From: Sorghum bicolor
Lineage: Eukaryota > Streptophyta > Magnoliopsida > Poales > Poaceae
DNA: 64,000 bases
NCBI RefSeq assembly: GCF_000003195.3
Contig: NC_012878.2
Span: 10,342,386 to 10,406,385 of the forward strand
Direction of reading: 5' to 3'
The position numbers were made by a program, and so were the translations under genes. This document shows, in pieces, positions 51,600 to 62,535 of the stretch. Each line of letters begins with the position of its first letter. Within the stretch, counting starts at the first letter, position 1. The notes under the pieces are model-generated. The model saw nothing but the letters and a program-made list of their open reading frames with translations, was not told the DNA's origin and ran no database searches.

Positions 51600-53059
51600 C
51601 TAGAGCGAAACCGGAGCGTCGTCAGGTAACTCAGGTGCAGCCTGCAGTGGGAACTGGGCAGGGACACCAGAGGTTGGCATGGGTGTACCTGCAGAAGAAG
51701 GAGCTGGCAGGAGCTCGTCGTTAGTTAAAAAATCAAGTTCGTGGGGGGCTGTGGTCCGGTGTCGAGAAAAGGGAAAAGTCGTCTCATCAAAGATGACATG
51801 ATGAGAGATGATGACACGATTAGAAGAAAGATCAAGACACCGGTAGCCTTTATGATCGGAGGAGTACTCGAGGAAGGCACATAGGGTGGAGCGGGGAGCA
51901 AGTTTGTGAGGTGTGGTGGCAGTGAGGTTGGGATAGCATGTGCACCCAAACACTCGGAGGTCATGGTAAGAGGGTAGTTTACCATGGAGAGCAAAGAAGG
52001 GAGTAGACATGTTGAGAGTTTTGGTGGGGAGTCGGTTAAGGACATAGGTAGCAGTGGAGAGGGCGTCAGCCCAGTAAGAGGGTGGCATGGACGCCTGAAA
52101 GAGAAGTGTGCGAATGATATTATTGGTGGTGCGGAGAGTGCGCTCAGCTTTGCCATTTTGCTGCGAGGTGTAGGGACATGACATGCGGAGAGTGACACCG
52201 TGAGTAAGAAACAAGGTGCAGGAAGCAGAATTGTCAAATTCGCGGCCGTTATCACATTGGACAGATTTGATGCGGCACCCAAATTGAGTGTGGACATACG
52301 CAAAGAAATTAGAAAGCGTGGTGAAAGTGTCAGATTTAAGACGGAGTGGAAAGGTCCACAAAAAATGAGAAAAATCATCAAGGATAACTAAATAATATTT
52401 AAATCCAGATACACTGAGGACAGGCGAGGTCCAGAGATCACAATGTATTAGATCAAAGGGTTTGCAGGCCCTTGATGATGAACTGGTAAAAGGAAGACGC
52501 ACATGTCGTCCTAGCTGACAGGCATGGCATAAGAGGTCATCCACGGGCTGGCTGCAGACGATCGAGGAGGAGTGAGTGAGGCGCTGAAGAGCTTCCTTGC
52601 CGGGGTGACCAAGCCGGTGGTGCCAAGTGGAGGATGAAGGTGTGGCGATAAGAACGCAGGGAGCGGAAGATGTTGACGGCAGCTGCAAGGTGTAGAGGGG
52701 CCCGGAGCTGTCACATCGGAGAAGAGTGTTCCTGGTGCGAAGATCCTTCACAGAAATGCCAGAGGGGTCAAATTCAACAGAAACATGGTTATCTGTGGTG
52801 AATTGGTGAATGGATAGAAGTTCTTAATAATGCCAGGAGTAAGAAGAACATTGTTTAGCCTAAATGGACTGGGAATAATTGAGTATCCGGTGTCAACAAC
52901 AGGAAGAGTGGCACCGTTACCAACGATGATGGAGGTGGGAAAAGAAGGGGAAGATGTAGGGGTGACAATACCAGGGTTTGCAGCGATGTGGGAGGAGGCG
53001 CCGGAGTCGAAAACCCAGTCGGTGCTGCCCGGTGGAGTGAGCGATACTGTGCTGAATGC
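51600..53059 (-). pseudogene. copia protease and integrase region, frameshifted
   Basis: The protease active-site motif VFDSGASSHIAANPG lies near 53015. A frameshift at about 52830 breaks the link to the next frame (52751-51600). That frame carries the GAG-pre-integrase HHCC zinc finger (HHRLGHPGKEAL, CHAC) and the integrase core, with D in HCDLWTSP, D in QCDNGREFDN and E in NGKAERT. A further shift near 51560 separates it from reverse transcriptase. Confidence 0.88.
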
Positions 53060-54469
53060 CTAGGCGAGAGACTGAGGAGTCCAGGGAGACCACGCTGGAG
53101 GTGGCGCCGGAGACTGAGGGAGCAGTGCCGCCGATGAGTAGGGGGCTGGTCCAGGAGGAGCCAGAACGCCAGAAAGTGGCGTGCCAACCATCATGGTGTG
53201 CTGCTGCTGAGTGGGAACACCAGGGCGTGCTGGTGGAGGACGAGGGGCGCCGGGCGTGGGGCCGGGCCACATATGAATGGACCTAGTCCACGGGTTGTAG
53301 ACGGATGGCCATTGAGGGCCGCCTTGGGTGCCTTGATTGCGTCCGCCACGGCGACGTCGGCCACGATTGCTGCCAGAAGGACCCGGGGTCACGCCCTGCG
53401 GATGAGGATGGCGAGGAGTGGCAGAGTTGGGTGCCGGCGTGGTGGGGGGCAGCCTGCTGGTCGGGGTGGCGAGGAGGGCAGAAGGTGCGGCTGAGGACTG
53501 CGCCATGTTGAGCTCAGCGAGGTGAAGGTCAGCGCGAACATCTCCGAATGAAGGAAACGGTTTCTGCCGAGTGATGAGCTGAGCCATCAACTGGAAGCGC
53601 TCATTTAGGCCACGCAGGACGTTCAGGACCAGTGTACGATCGTTGATTGGTTCACCAAGGTCAGCGAGGGCGTCGGCCATGCCCTTCATCTTGCGGCAGT
53701 AGTCATCAATAGAGAGGTCGCCTTGTGACAAATTTCGGAACTCCGCATCCAGGATCAGGGCTCGAGACTCGCTATTCCCCAGGAATTGCTGTTCGACCCC
53801 GAGCCAAGCCACGCGAGCAGTGATGCCGTCATGTGCGTGGATGATGTCGAGGAGGTCGGGGGAGATGCTGTTGAAGATCCAGGAGACAACCACGCAATCC
53901 ATCCGGTACTAGGCCGGATCGGCAGGGCGGCAGGCATCGCTAAGGACATGGTCCTTCAGAGAGAACCGGCCAAGAGCGAGCAGAAGGTAGCCGTGCCACT
54001 TGGAGTACTGGGTGGACTTGAGCTCGAGGACGATGGGGACCAGATACTTGATGTTCTGGACGGCGCAGGCCTGGCTGTGCAGGTGCGCGATGGCTGCTGC
54101 CTCGTTGGAGATGGAGTGCTCGTCATCGTCGTGGGCATCTTCGTCGTGGAGGGCCTCCAGGCGGATGCGCTCGCGAATGGCAGCCGCCTGCGCTTCCAGG
54201 GCATCGGCCTGCACGCGCTCCTTGGACAGGGCGTCAGCAGCGGCCCGGACGCGCTCCTGGGCGGCGGCGGCGGACTTCAGGAGATCCGTCTCCTTCTGGA
54301 GTGGAGCCGCTCGCTCGGCGTTGGAGGTGCGAGCCGCAGAGACTTCTTCCTCGAGTCTCTGGGCGGCCGCAGTGGCGTCATCGCGAAGTTGGGCCGAGTG
54401 AACGGCGGTGGCGGCGGCGGCTGCAGCCGGGGCACTGAGGCTGGAGTCGCCAGTAGAGGCAGCCATCAT
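53060..54469 (-). pseudogene. copia gag polyprotein, one internal UAG
   Basis: The capsid precursor starts at 54469 with an Ala-rich coiled-coil-like region (QRLEEEVSAARTSNAERAAP, heptad pattern to about residue 115). The retrotransposon gag (UBN2-like) part includes YSKWHGYLLLALGRFSLKDH and, after an in-frame TAG at 53911-53909, VNVLRGLNERFQLMAQLI-type sequence. No CCHC zinc knuckle was found; an Arg/Gly patch (GSNRGRRRRGGRNQG) may replace it in nucleic-acid binding. A second TAG at 53062-53060 separates gag from protease. Confidence 0.85.
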
Positions 54470-54558
54470 CGGGAGTGGAGGAGGGGGTGCGGAAGCAGAG
54501 GAGGGTGGGCGGGCGGAGAAAGGGTCAGCTCAGGACCCGAACTAGGCGTGTGATACCA

Positions 54559-54747
54559 TGAAGGCAGAATGCCCACTGGATTTGATTAATTGATTGAGTG
54601 TTTACATAGAAGATTACAATATATAGAGGCCCAAGGGGCCAGAACACATGCAACCACATAGGGTGGCGCACAGCTAAGTAAATAGCAGTAAAGGACTAAC
54701 ACAGTAACCAAAGAGATACTAGTACTGGATACTAGAGTAATCTAACA
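54559..54747 (-). repeat. 5' LTR of the copia element
   Basis: 189 bp with TG...CA ends. In the element's sense it is followed directly by the primer-binding site at about 54558-54545. Confidence 0.95.
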
Positions 54748-55187
54748 CTCCGGTTATATTTGAAGCTTTCCAAAGTGAATATGAAAGGTCTATGGCTGCA
54801 TGCACTAGAGTTTTGGATGGAGATAACAAATATGTTGTTGCCATTGGGAGTTTGCATGGTGATTTGAGTTTTGAGGATGAGCGCATAGTGATAGGCAATC
54901 CTTTGAGCCAAACAGCTTCATGTAGTTGTGGAATGTTTAATAGCACAGGAATATTATGTACACATGGTCTGAATGTTCTTGATTTGATGAGTATAAAGAT
55001 ATTGCCAACACATTATGTGTTAAAGAGATGGACTAGAGAAGCACACAATGGAAGTATACAAGATCGACAAGGAAGAAATGTGGTAGAAAATCCAAAACCT
55101 GAAGCTCAACTTTGGTACAAGTTCTTGTCCCATAAATTTCTGAATTTGTCATACAAAGTTGCTAGCTCTCCGGAATGTTGTTTGCTA

Positions 55188-55417
55188 CTCAATCCATGCC
55201 AAATTATAAGACATTTGACTTTTTAAATACCAAGTTTGACAACTCGTCTTATTTAAAAATTTGTGCAAAATATCATTTCTTGTGTCGTGGTTTGGTTTAT
55301 TAATAAAAGTTCTTAAAAATGACTTAAATTTGACTATGTTTGCAGAAATTTTTTGAATAAGACGAGTGATCAAACTTGGGATAAAAAAGTCAAACTGTCT
55401 GATAATTTGGAATGGAG
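55188..55417. mobile_element. Stowaway-like MITE in the transposase pseudogene, TSD TA
   Basis: CTCAATCCATGCCAAATTAT at the left end pairs with ATAATTTGGAATGGAG at the right end. AAGACATTTGACTTTTT and AAAAAGTCAAACTGTCT continue the pairing. TA at 55186-55187 and 55418-55419. Coding of the FAR1-like tail continues on both sides. Confidence 0.85.
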
Positions 55418-55714
55418 TATTAGACAATGGACTTGATTGCCTTGGTACACAGCTGGAGGATAAACTGAATTCATCTACTGGTGTTGTCAATGAAAACCCA
55501 TGTAATGGCAAATAAACTGTTCACCCAAATGTGCAGGAAACAAATGCCCTTAGTGCTGCACAACTGAAGAAAAAGGAAGTTCAGTAAAAAAAATCTAAGA
55601 GACAGAGAACTTGGTTATATAAGTTATGTAAGGTGAAGCGCAAACCAACTAAATCTGCTGTACCGGCAAAGAAGAAAGGAAAGGTATTTTGCAATTGCGA
55701 ACTGAACATTTCTA

Positions 55715-56430
55715 TGGGGCTGTTTAGTTGGTGATTTTTTTTTTGCAAAGTGCTACTGTAGCACTTTCGTTTGTATTTGACAATTATTGTTCAACTATGG
55801 ATAAGGTTGGATAACGAGCGGAGTTGGTTCATCTCGTTTTGGCTCGTTAGGATAACGAGCTAGCTCGGCTCGGCTCGTTATCTTAACGAGCCAGAAAGTT
55901 GGCTCGGCTCAGTTACGAGCTCGAGCTGGCCCGTTAATCTCGCGATCGCGAGCCAGATATAAAAGATACATAAAATATAATATTTATATTTATCCGAAGC
56001 TTTTTATATATCCAATAGTCTTAAGTTGAGCAAAATATTTATATGAGCTAACATATCAATCATTTGTAAAGTGTAAGACATTAAGTAATATATAACTAAT
56101 ATAAGTTATGATGACTTTTTCTCTGAAATTATAGCTCGTTGCTCGCGAGCTAGCTCGAGTTGGCTCGTTATAGCTAACGACCTCAAATCTTGGCTCGGCT
56201 AACGAGCTGAGCCGAGCCAGCCACAAGCCAAGTAAGCTAATGAGCTTCGAGTTTTCGTCCAGGCTTAACCATGGACTAACTAGGCTCAAAAGATTCGTCT
56301 CGCAAATTATAGACGACTTATGCAATTAATTATTTTTTATCTATATTTAATACTCTATGTATGTGCCGCAAGATTCAATGTGACGGAGAATCTTAAAAAA
56401 TTTTGCAAATTTTTTGGGATTAAACAGACC
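55715..56430. mobile_element. MITE of the GGCCTTGTTTAGTTCC family, split by a nested element
   Basis: The outer halves 55715-55801 and 56268-56430 together match the 243-bp family. CTA at 55712-55714 and 56431-56433 is the target duplication. The halves rejoin at ATTGTTCAACTATGGA/CTAACTAGGCTC, as in the intact copies. Confidence 0.85.
55802..56267. mobile_element. hAT-like element nested in a MITE, 8-bp TSD
   Basis: ACTATGGA (55794-55801) and ACCATGGA (56268-56275) are the target duplication with one change. Ends TAAGGTTGGATAACGAGC and the inverted TAAGCCTGGACGAAAACTCG are imperfect inverted repeats. The 466-bp interior is full of GGCTCGTTA/TAACGAGCC repeats. An 8-bp duplication and TA-G start fit hAT. 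Non-coding. Confidence 0.85.
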
Positions 56431-56671
56431 CTAAATGAATTTATTGCATTCGAAATGTTGACATTTCTGTACTAATTAGTTGCAATTTCTTTGACAGAAA
56501 AAAAAAAGGTGGTGTAGAGCCTTAAGCAGAAGTGGAACATAATGGTGAGAACAAAGGAGAAGTTGAGTACTCTGTCATTGACTTTACTCAGCTCATAACA
56601 GATCCAACTTTAGTATTTTGTGGACAGGGCTTCAAGACCTGTTCTAGCTTCTATTTCCTAGTTAGATAGTA

Positions 56672-56752
56672 TTGTGGACAGGGCTAACTATAATATTTTG
56701 TGGGCTAAGTATAGTATTTTGTGGCCTAACTATAGTATTTTGTGGAGTATCT
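56672..56752. repeat. Short tandem repeat, TAACTATAGTATTTTGTGG
   Basis: About four imperfect 19-25-bp copies containing TAGTATTTTGTGG, directly after the transposase tail. Confidence 0.75.
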
Positions 56753-57231
56753 CACAATGCCAATCAAGTGAACTTATCTGAATGTCAGATTGTAGGAGCA
56801 GCAACACTTGTAAGCAGTTGCTGGAAACTTTGTAAGCAATTGATTGAGCTCTGTCTCAATTGATTAGCTGCTGCACTTGATTAGTTGCTGGATTAGCTGA
56901 TTTATAAATGTATTTGAACCTCTATGTTTTATTATGCTTTGAAAATGCAATGGAACAGCCAAGTCCGATGTACCTGTGTCTCCTGTCGTTTGCTGCTTGC
57001 TGTTTAGGACAGAGAAACAGCCAAGTCTGGTGTGTGCAGGGCTGCATATTTGAACCGTTGGATCTGATTTGAAGGGCTAGATGCTGAAGGTAAGTTACCT
57101 TGTGACTTACTGAAGGCAAGTTACTGAGTCCCTGTCCTCCCCTCCTTATTCCTCTTCGGCTTCGCCGAAAGCATGAAACCCTAGGGTCCCCCAGCCAACC
57201 TCTCCCCCGCAATCAGCCATTGCCTACCCCG
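56753..57231. promoter_or_regulatory. Upstream region of the HTH/RNase H-like gene
   Basis: The region before the ATG at 57232. GC content rises from about 57120, consistent with a 5' leader. No definite TATA box. No other gene seen. Confidence 0.4.
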
Positions 57232-60179
57232 ATGCAGGCCTTGGCGCGCGCCTCCTCCTCGGCCACCTTCAAGAGGGGTAAGCAAAGCTAGTCCAAACTG
57301 CAGTTTGGCTTTACCCACCCCATGTTCGATCGAAGCTCTGGCTTTTGGTCACTAAGGTAGTGTGTTTTGTTGTTGTGATCAATTCTCCTTTCCCAGTGGT
57401 TGCGGGATTCTCGGGCACGGTCACGCGGTCGTACCGCACGTGCAGGGGGAAGCCACATGTGGCGCCGCTGTCCACGCTGGAGCCGCCACCCAAGGGGCCG
57501 AAAAGAGTTGCAAAGCAGGAGAGGAGGATTATGATAGTGGAATTTGTTCAAAAGTAGGTGATTTTCCTCACTATTTTTTGTGTTCTATTTTTTTTTTCCA
57601 AAAGCAGTAAGTCTGTAATTGTTTCTCATTGGCATTTCTGATTCCCACCTGTTCTGCGCTAAACAGTAGAGTATTGCCATTTCTGTACTGGTTGTGCACT
57701 GCTGGTTATGGCAGAACTCATGCAGATTTTCACAAATATGAGAGCTGCAATTAATTATGCTCGTGGCCTTTAAACTGTGTACTTGTTTGTGGTTGTGCAC
57801 TGCTGGTTATGGCAGAAATCATGCAGATTTTCACAAATATGAGAGCTGCAACTAATTATGCTTGTGGTCTTTAAACTGTGTACTTCTTTGTGGTCCTGTT
57901 TGATGCAGGTACAGGGCATCAAATGAAGGCAAGTTTCCCTCTATAACATATGTTCGTCAGCAACTTGGAGGCTCCCACTACACAGTGCGGGAGATAATTC
58001 AGGAATTGGAGTGTAATCAGAGAAAATTATCACTGGATCATGATAAGGCAGCTCCCCTTCAAGGAACAGATGAATTTTCTGATCACTCGGGGCTTAACGA
58101 TGAATCAGGAACAGCTGAATTTGCTGAGCACCCACCTAAGGATGACAATGGAAAGAATCCATACAGCTGTGACACCGTCAAAAGTATTCAGGATGTAGAT
58201 GATGTGCTAATCTCCCAGGAGCATGCTACTACCTGCACTGCAAACATGGAAAAGGTTCACCCTTTTTTGTTTCATACTTTGAAGTTTACTTCTAGCCATC
58301 AGTTTATCTGGCATGTCTTGAACATTTATAGACAATTGAGAGCAGGGTTCAATAGGTTATATGAATATATGTGTTCCCCTGTCACTGAGCCTTACATTTA
58401 AGTAATGACGTTATGTTGTAAATTTTAATTGTTCTTTCTACTTTACTAATTTAGGGACACCATGTTTTGTAGCAGGATTCAAATTCTTCAGGTTGGGGGC
58501 TTCTGTTTCCTCACAATCGAGGGATTTATCACTCTTTGTTCTCCAGGAAGCTGAGCCATATACCTGAACAGAACTCATCATGCCCCATTGTAATTGGTAA
58601 CTCTAAGCTTTTATCGGATAAAATAGAAGCTGAGCGGTTACAGACTGAAAAAACCCTGAGTAAGGATCTTCTGAAGCAGAAGTACAAAAAGAATTTCAGA
58701 CCTCAACTTGTTTCAAAGTGTCTGATACTTCCTGAGAACCTGCGTGGCAAGTCTATGGAATTCCTACATCACCAGTATCATTTGGTAAACAGGATAACTC
58801 CACAGTACCTCAGTGCTTATGAGTTGATGATACAGAGAGAAAGAATAGTTGATGAGGAGGAGTGGAATTTCTTATGGAACCACATACTGAGCAATAGAAC
58901 ATTTATTGTTGAGGATTGGGATTCCAACATCTGCAACATTGAAACATTGCACTATGATTTTGGCATGAAAGGGTTTTGCAAAGGTGAAATTGATGCGTCT
59001 TATCATGATGGGAAAAATGGAGAAGATGGTAAAGCAACTATCTCGTTAATTATATGGAGGGAAGATAAGATTATATGTTCAGAAGTGTATAGGGATATAA
59101 AGTGCCCCTCAATACATGCTGCAGAAGCCTATGCAGCATTGGCATTGTTCTTCAGATGTTTCGACAAAGGTATAGATAGCCTGCTGCTCTGGACAGACAA
59201 CCAAGATATTCATGGTGCTATTAATGGATCATTTACTGTAAAACATACCAGCAAGATCCAGCATTTACTTTTGCTTCTTGGTTGTATTAGCAAGAGATTT
59301 AAGAAGCTGAGATCAATGTTCAAGCCTCGAGAATTAATGTTCTTAGCTAACGAGCTTGCACAAGATACTATCAGTATTCCTGAGTCTGTTGATATGGAGA
59401 AAGAGCTGAAGAAATGGACCTATCAACTCAGTGGCAAGGCTGTTTTCAGGCTATCTTTAGCAGGACCTGCAAACCAAATAATCAAAAAATTTGGTAAGTC
59501 TTTCTTCCTTTTTTGGTGGGGGGGGGGGGGGGGGGTTGGGGGGAATAGTATGTCTTTTCCTTCCTTTATTGTGTGCTTTATTTGTTTTGAGCATTTTCTT
59601 ATAACTAACATAAGATGTTGGTGTACAGAAATCAAAGACTACAAGAGTAAGGAGCAGACTGTGTGTTTCATGGAGGTTGATCACCTCTGTAAGTTGGAGG
59701 CTATTGCACAGATAAAAGAGACTCTACGTCCAAGCAACATCCACCTTGCCGTGGATAGATTTGATGAGAAGCCTGTTGATTTCCAAATCAGGGTAAAAGA
59801 AATGGCTGGCGCCAATCTTCAATTTGCAGTGAAGGATGGTTGCACTATCTTTAATTGTACCACTAAATATACTGGTGGTAAAGGACTACTCATTGTTGTT
59901 GATGCTACCATGCCCAAGCAAAGCTATGGTAACTACCTAGATTGCTTTACAATTATCCTTGTCTGTCCTGGGGAGCGGCCATCACTGGATCAATCAATTA
60001 AAGAACTTAGTGCTCTGAGTTATGTTTATTTCAATGGTGGTAAGTAGCAGATTACTGTGCTGAAATTGATACATTTATCTTGTATCACCTGATTCGATTA
60101 GCCTATTTGTGCAGTCAGATCTGGACAAAAAGATGAGGAGCGCAAGCTGAAGCTAAAGCAGGGCTCAAATAGGAAATAA
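57232..60179 (+). CDS. At3g52170-like HTH protein with RNase H-like domain
   Basis: Six exons join in phase: 57232-57277, 57397-57553, 57909-58254, 58476-59493, 59629-60039 and 60115-60179, 680 aa. The N-terminus (MQALARASSSATFKR, then TRSYRTCRGK) is Arg/Ser-rich like a mitochondrial targeting peptide. Residues about 50-105 (RRIMIVEFVQKYRASNEGKF, then VRQQLGGSHYTVREIIQELE) match the helix-turn-helix of At3g52170-like DNA-binding proteins. After an acidic linker, exon 4 carries an RNase H-like (RVT_3-type) fold: D356 in GEIDASYHDG, E400 in HAAEAYAAL, D424 in LLWTDNQ, and a final KPRELMFLANELA where N475 stands at the usual fourth acidic position. Exon 5 encodes an unrecognised ~135-aa domain. 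Activity and role are unknown; the DEDD site is incomplete. Confidence 0.82.
57691..57892. repeat. Tandem duplication of ~101 bp in intron 2
   Basis: Two adjacent copies starting GTTGTGCACTGCTGGTTATG differ at a handful of sites. Entirely intronic. Confidence 0.9.
59518..59535. repeat. 18-base G run in intron 4
   Basis: Lies 25 bp after the donor of intron 4 on the coding strand. Length may vary or be a sequencing artefact. Confidence 0.85.
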
Positions 60180-61615
60180 CTGGTATAATCGCATGGGCTC
60201 ATCACATTTAGAAAAACACATATTGGAGTGGGTGCTTGGTTTATTAAATGTCATTTGCCTCTCAGGTCATCAAGTTGGATAACAACATTGGATGATGGTC
60301 CACAGCCGTTCTTCTAATGTTGCCTCAGGTCAAGTCGGATAGCAACACTGAATGATTACCCACAGCCAGTTCCTTTTTTTTTTTTGACTTTCCACAGCCA
60401 GTTCTTCAAATACTCATTGCACTCTGTAACCCCACATGAGTGATCAGACAATGTTCCTTTGTCTGCTTTGCCGAGACTTCGTGCCCTTGGTTTGACAGCA
60501 CTATTCTGGCTAGTGGCTATGGCGCTATATTTGGTTAGGCTCTGGTAATAGTAGCTTCTGTTTGACAGCACTACTCAGTTGTAACATACAAAATTTTGGG
60601 AGCAGTACTTTGCACTGGTAAGAGCTCCTTGAAGCAGACTGGTGCTCTTTAATTTCTTGCCGTCGTTGTAGTAGCTGCCGTTGTTCCTACGATGTGCGTA
60701 TTGTTCGGCATTTGTGCTGCAATCTGCAGCTGAACGGCAGCTGCTAGTGCCATAAGTCTTTGCTGCCGTAAGTAGTGCAGCCGAGTGCAATTGTCATATT
60801 AAACATGCTTGCAGTAACTCTGAAACGTTACTGCCTGGCTACCACAACCCTCAACTTTCAATTTTTGTCATCGAGATCTTTAATCGTGAGAAGTTTGATG
60901 AGAAATCCTGAACTTCTGCTTTGAAGATCTATTATCGTCAGGAATCTGATGAGAATTAAGAGTAAAATCCTGATTGCTTTCGAGATCTAGCATCATCTTG
61001 CAATCAAGATCCATCATCGTTAGAAGTTTGTCCAATATTGAAATATTTACATTTGGTCCAACATACCTTGCTCCTCATTGGTTCCAGATTAAGATCGGCT
61101 TGTAGTTTTCAGATGCAGCTACAACTTGTTTGGAATGTAAAACGTAGAGAGTAGAGAGTAGAGAGCGGAATGAGATGTAAAACATTGAAAACTACCAAGA
61201 TGTCAAGACCAATGCATTCCACAACGATATAATGTTATGTTCCGGTCAGTGCCCCGTAGATAGGTCGCATGAATATGATTATAAATAACAATGCCAAAGT
61301 AGATTACATTAATAGCAGTGCTAGACACGTTTTTTAGAATAACAATGCCAAAGTAGATTACATTAATAGCACTGCTAGACACGATTTTTAGGCCGAGCTT
61401 CGTTGATCAACTTATAGCAGGATTATATCTGACATTAAGCATTCATATTGTGCAAACAAAAACATGACAACAGGATGATTAGATAAATCTGCAGACTTAA
61501 AATGTGGGAAACAAGAAACGATAGAGAGTAAAACAACACAACATTTTTACTCATAACTGATACAACTAAGAAAACAGGAGAATGATAATGCATGCACTCA
61601 TACCGTACCTTTCAG
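60180..61615. other. 3' UTR and intergenic DNA
   Basis: The 3' UTR of the preceding gene contains an imperfect duplication (GGTCATCAAGTTGGATAACA at 60265 and GGTCAAGTCGGATAGCAACA at 60329). Another 54-bp tandem duplication occurs at 61284-61391. No other gene supported. Confidence 0.5.
61284..61391. repeat. 54-bp tandem duplication
   Basis: Two adjacent copies of a unit beginning AATAACAATGCCAAAGTAG, nearly identical. Confidence 0.85.
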
Positions 61616-62038
61616 TCATGCATTCTTTAGCAGCTTCAAGAATGTGAGTGCAGCAGTACCGAAGAACCTCCTTGATTGATTATTACCTGCTGTTTGCCGA
61701 ATTCTTCCCAACAAAAGATTATGATTTCGATCATGAGAAGATTCATTACCCCTGAATGCAGCAGTACCAAAAGGCCTTCTCTGTGGATGATTACTTGTGG
61801 GTAGCTGTGTTCTTCCCAGCAACTCGAGATTATGATTCGGACTTTGAGAAGATCCATTTCCCAATGAGCCACTCCAAGAGTTGAAGTGCTCAGGATCAAG
61901 CTCAGATGCAGGTGCTGGCGCATGCGATGGATAAACCTTCACAAGACATCGGGCTCCTAGGATTGATCTCCAATATGGGAAAAACAGTCTCCTCGTATAA
62001 TCTGGATCCCATCCACTAGCCCTTTTTTTTCGCAAAAC
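61616..62038 (-). CDS. Unrecognised exon, probably the last of a gene extending beyond the window
   Basis: 140 open codons begin after a plausible acceptor (GGGACAG at 62045-62039) and end in a stop at 61616-61618. There is no ATG in this frame, so it is read as a terminal exon. The sequence has WDPDYTRRLFFPYWRSILGA near the start and a tandem motif pair, RRPFGTAAFRGNESSHDRNH and RRFFGTAALTFL, separated by an NHNLLLGRIRQ-type repeat related to NHNLELLGRTQ. I do not recognise a family. Upstream exons would lie beyond the LINE starting at 62329, which would then be intronic. Chance open frame remains possible. Confidence 0.45.
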   Translation of the reverse strand, partial: VLRKKRASGWDPDYTRRLFFPYWRSILGARCLVKVYPSHAPAPASELDPEHFNSWSGSLGNGSSQSPNHNLELLGRTQLPTSNHPQRRPFGTAAFRGNESSHDRNHNLLLGRIRQTAGNNQSRRFFGTAALTFLKLLKNA

Positions 62039-62416
62039 CTGTCCCACAACTCAATAAGATTAATAAACTTCCTCAAACCAAAGGGCATCCCAATTTGACC
62101 AGGAAGTACTCAACTCACATATTTGCAGTATGAATGGAAAATGTGATACACTGCAAAATTCTGTTATGCATTACATGGGTATTACTCATGCAGTCAAGCA
62201 GCTTACAATAACGTTATTTTAGTTAGATATGAATGCGATATATAAAATGCTGCAACTGAGTGCAATGTTTAAGCATTAAGTTGCTTGGCAGAAACATAGC
62301 AAGTGAAAACATGCTTTTTATCACATAATTTTTTTTTTCTGGAATACGCAGGAGAGCTGCGTATCATTGCATTAAGAAAGGAGAGTAAACCGGCATAAAA
62401 AGCCAATACAACAAGA

Positions 62417-62470
62417 ACCACACACTCACTCACACACACACACATACACACTCACTCACACACACACCCA
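62417..62470. repeat. (CA)n/(CACT)n microsatellite in LINE 3' UTR
   Basis: Alternating CACACT and CACACA units within the LINE 3' untranslated sequence. Confidence 0.85.
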
Positions 62471-62535
62471 CCCACAAGATCAAACACCTACAGGCGCGCC
62501 AGTTTAGGAAGAAGGACGACCTGCAGCTAGACACA

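Larger units (their letters stand above)
49378..54747 (-). mobile_element. Ty1/copia LTR retrotransposon, 5.37 kb, TSD CTCCG
   Basis: Two 189-bp LTRs (49378-49566 and 54559-54747) differ at three positions (98.4% identity), and CTCCG flanks both sides (49373-49377, 54748-54752). On the minus strand the primer-binding site after the 5' LTR reads TGGTATCACACGCC, similar to the initiator-tRNA-Met type. A G-rich polypurine tract (GGGGGGG) precedes the 3' LTR. Domain order is gag, protease, integrase, reverse transcriptase, RNase H, hence copia. Coding is interrupted by three UAG codons and at least two frameshifts. It sits inside the FAR1-like transposase gene. Confidence 0.95.
45835..56660 (+). 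pseudogene. FAR1-like MuDR-type transposase gene, split by insertions
   Basis: Degenerate protein in the plus direction. The FAR1 DNA-binding part is at 45840-46130 (EAWQFLISYYGRTSFDVRKR, then YVCANKGY). Linker and MULE transposase segments follow at 46124-46710 (SMLKYFHDKISENPSFQYAR, then TWLFETFLAAHNDKQPRT). Coding resumes after an insertion at 49070-49377 (VRALTMY, then EDKRSKELEYEFEARKR), and again after a retrotransposon at 54753-55180 with the SWIM zinc finger CSCGMFNSTGILCTH (C-x-C-xn-C-x-H). The C-terminal tail is at 55420-55680 and 56500-56610 (FTQLITDPT). Several stops and frameshifts are independent of the insertions. A domesticated FAR1/FRS host gene is possible by descent, but this copy is dead. 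Confidence 0.85.

Noticed and set aside
49684..54553. Plus-strand frames up to 255 codons within the copia element
   Set aside because: Antisense to gag and pol, which carry all the recognisable domains.
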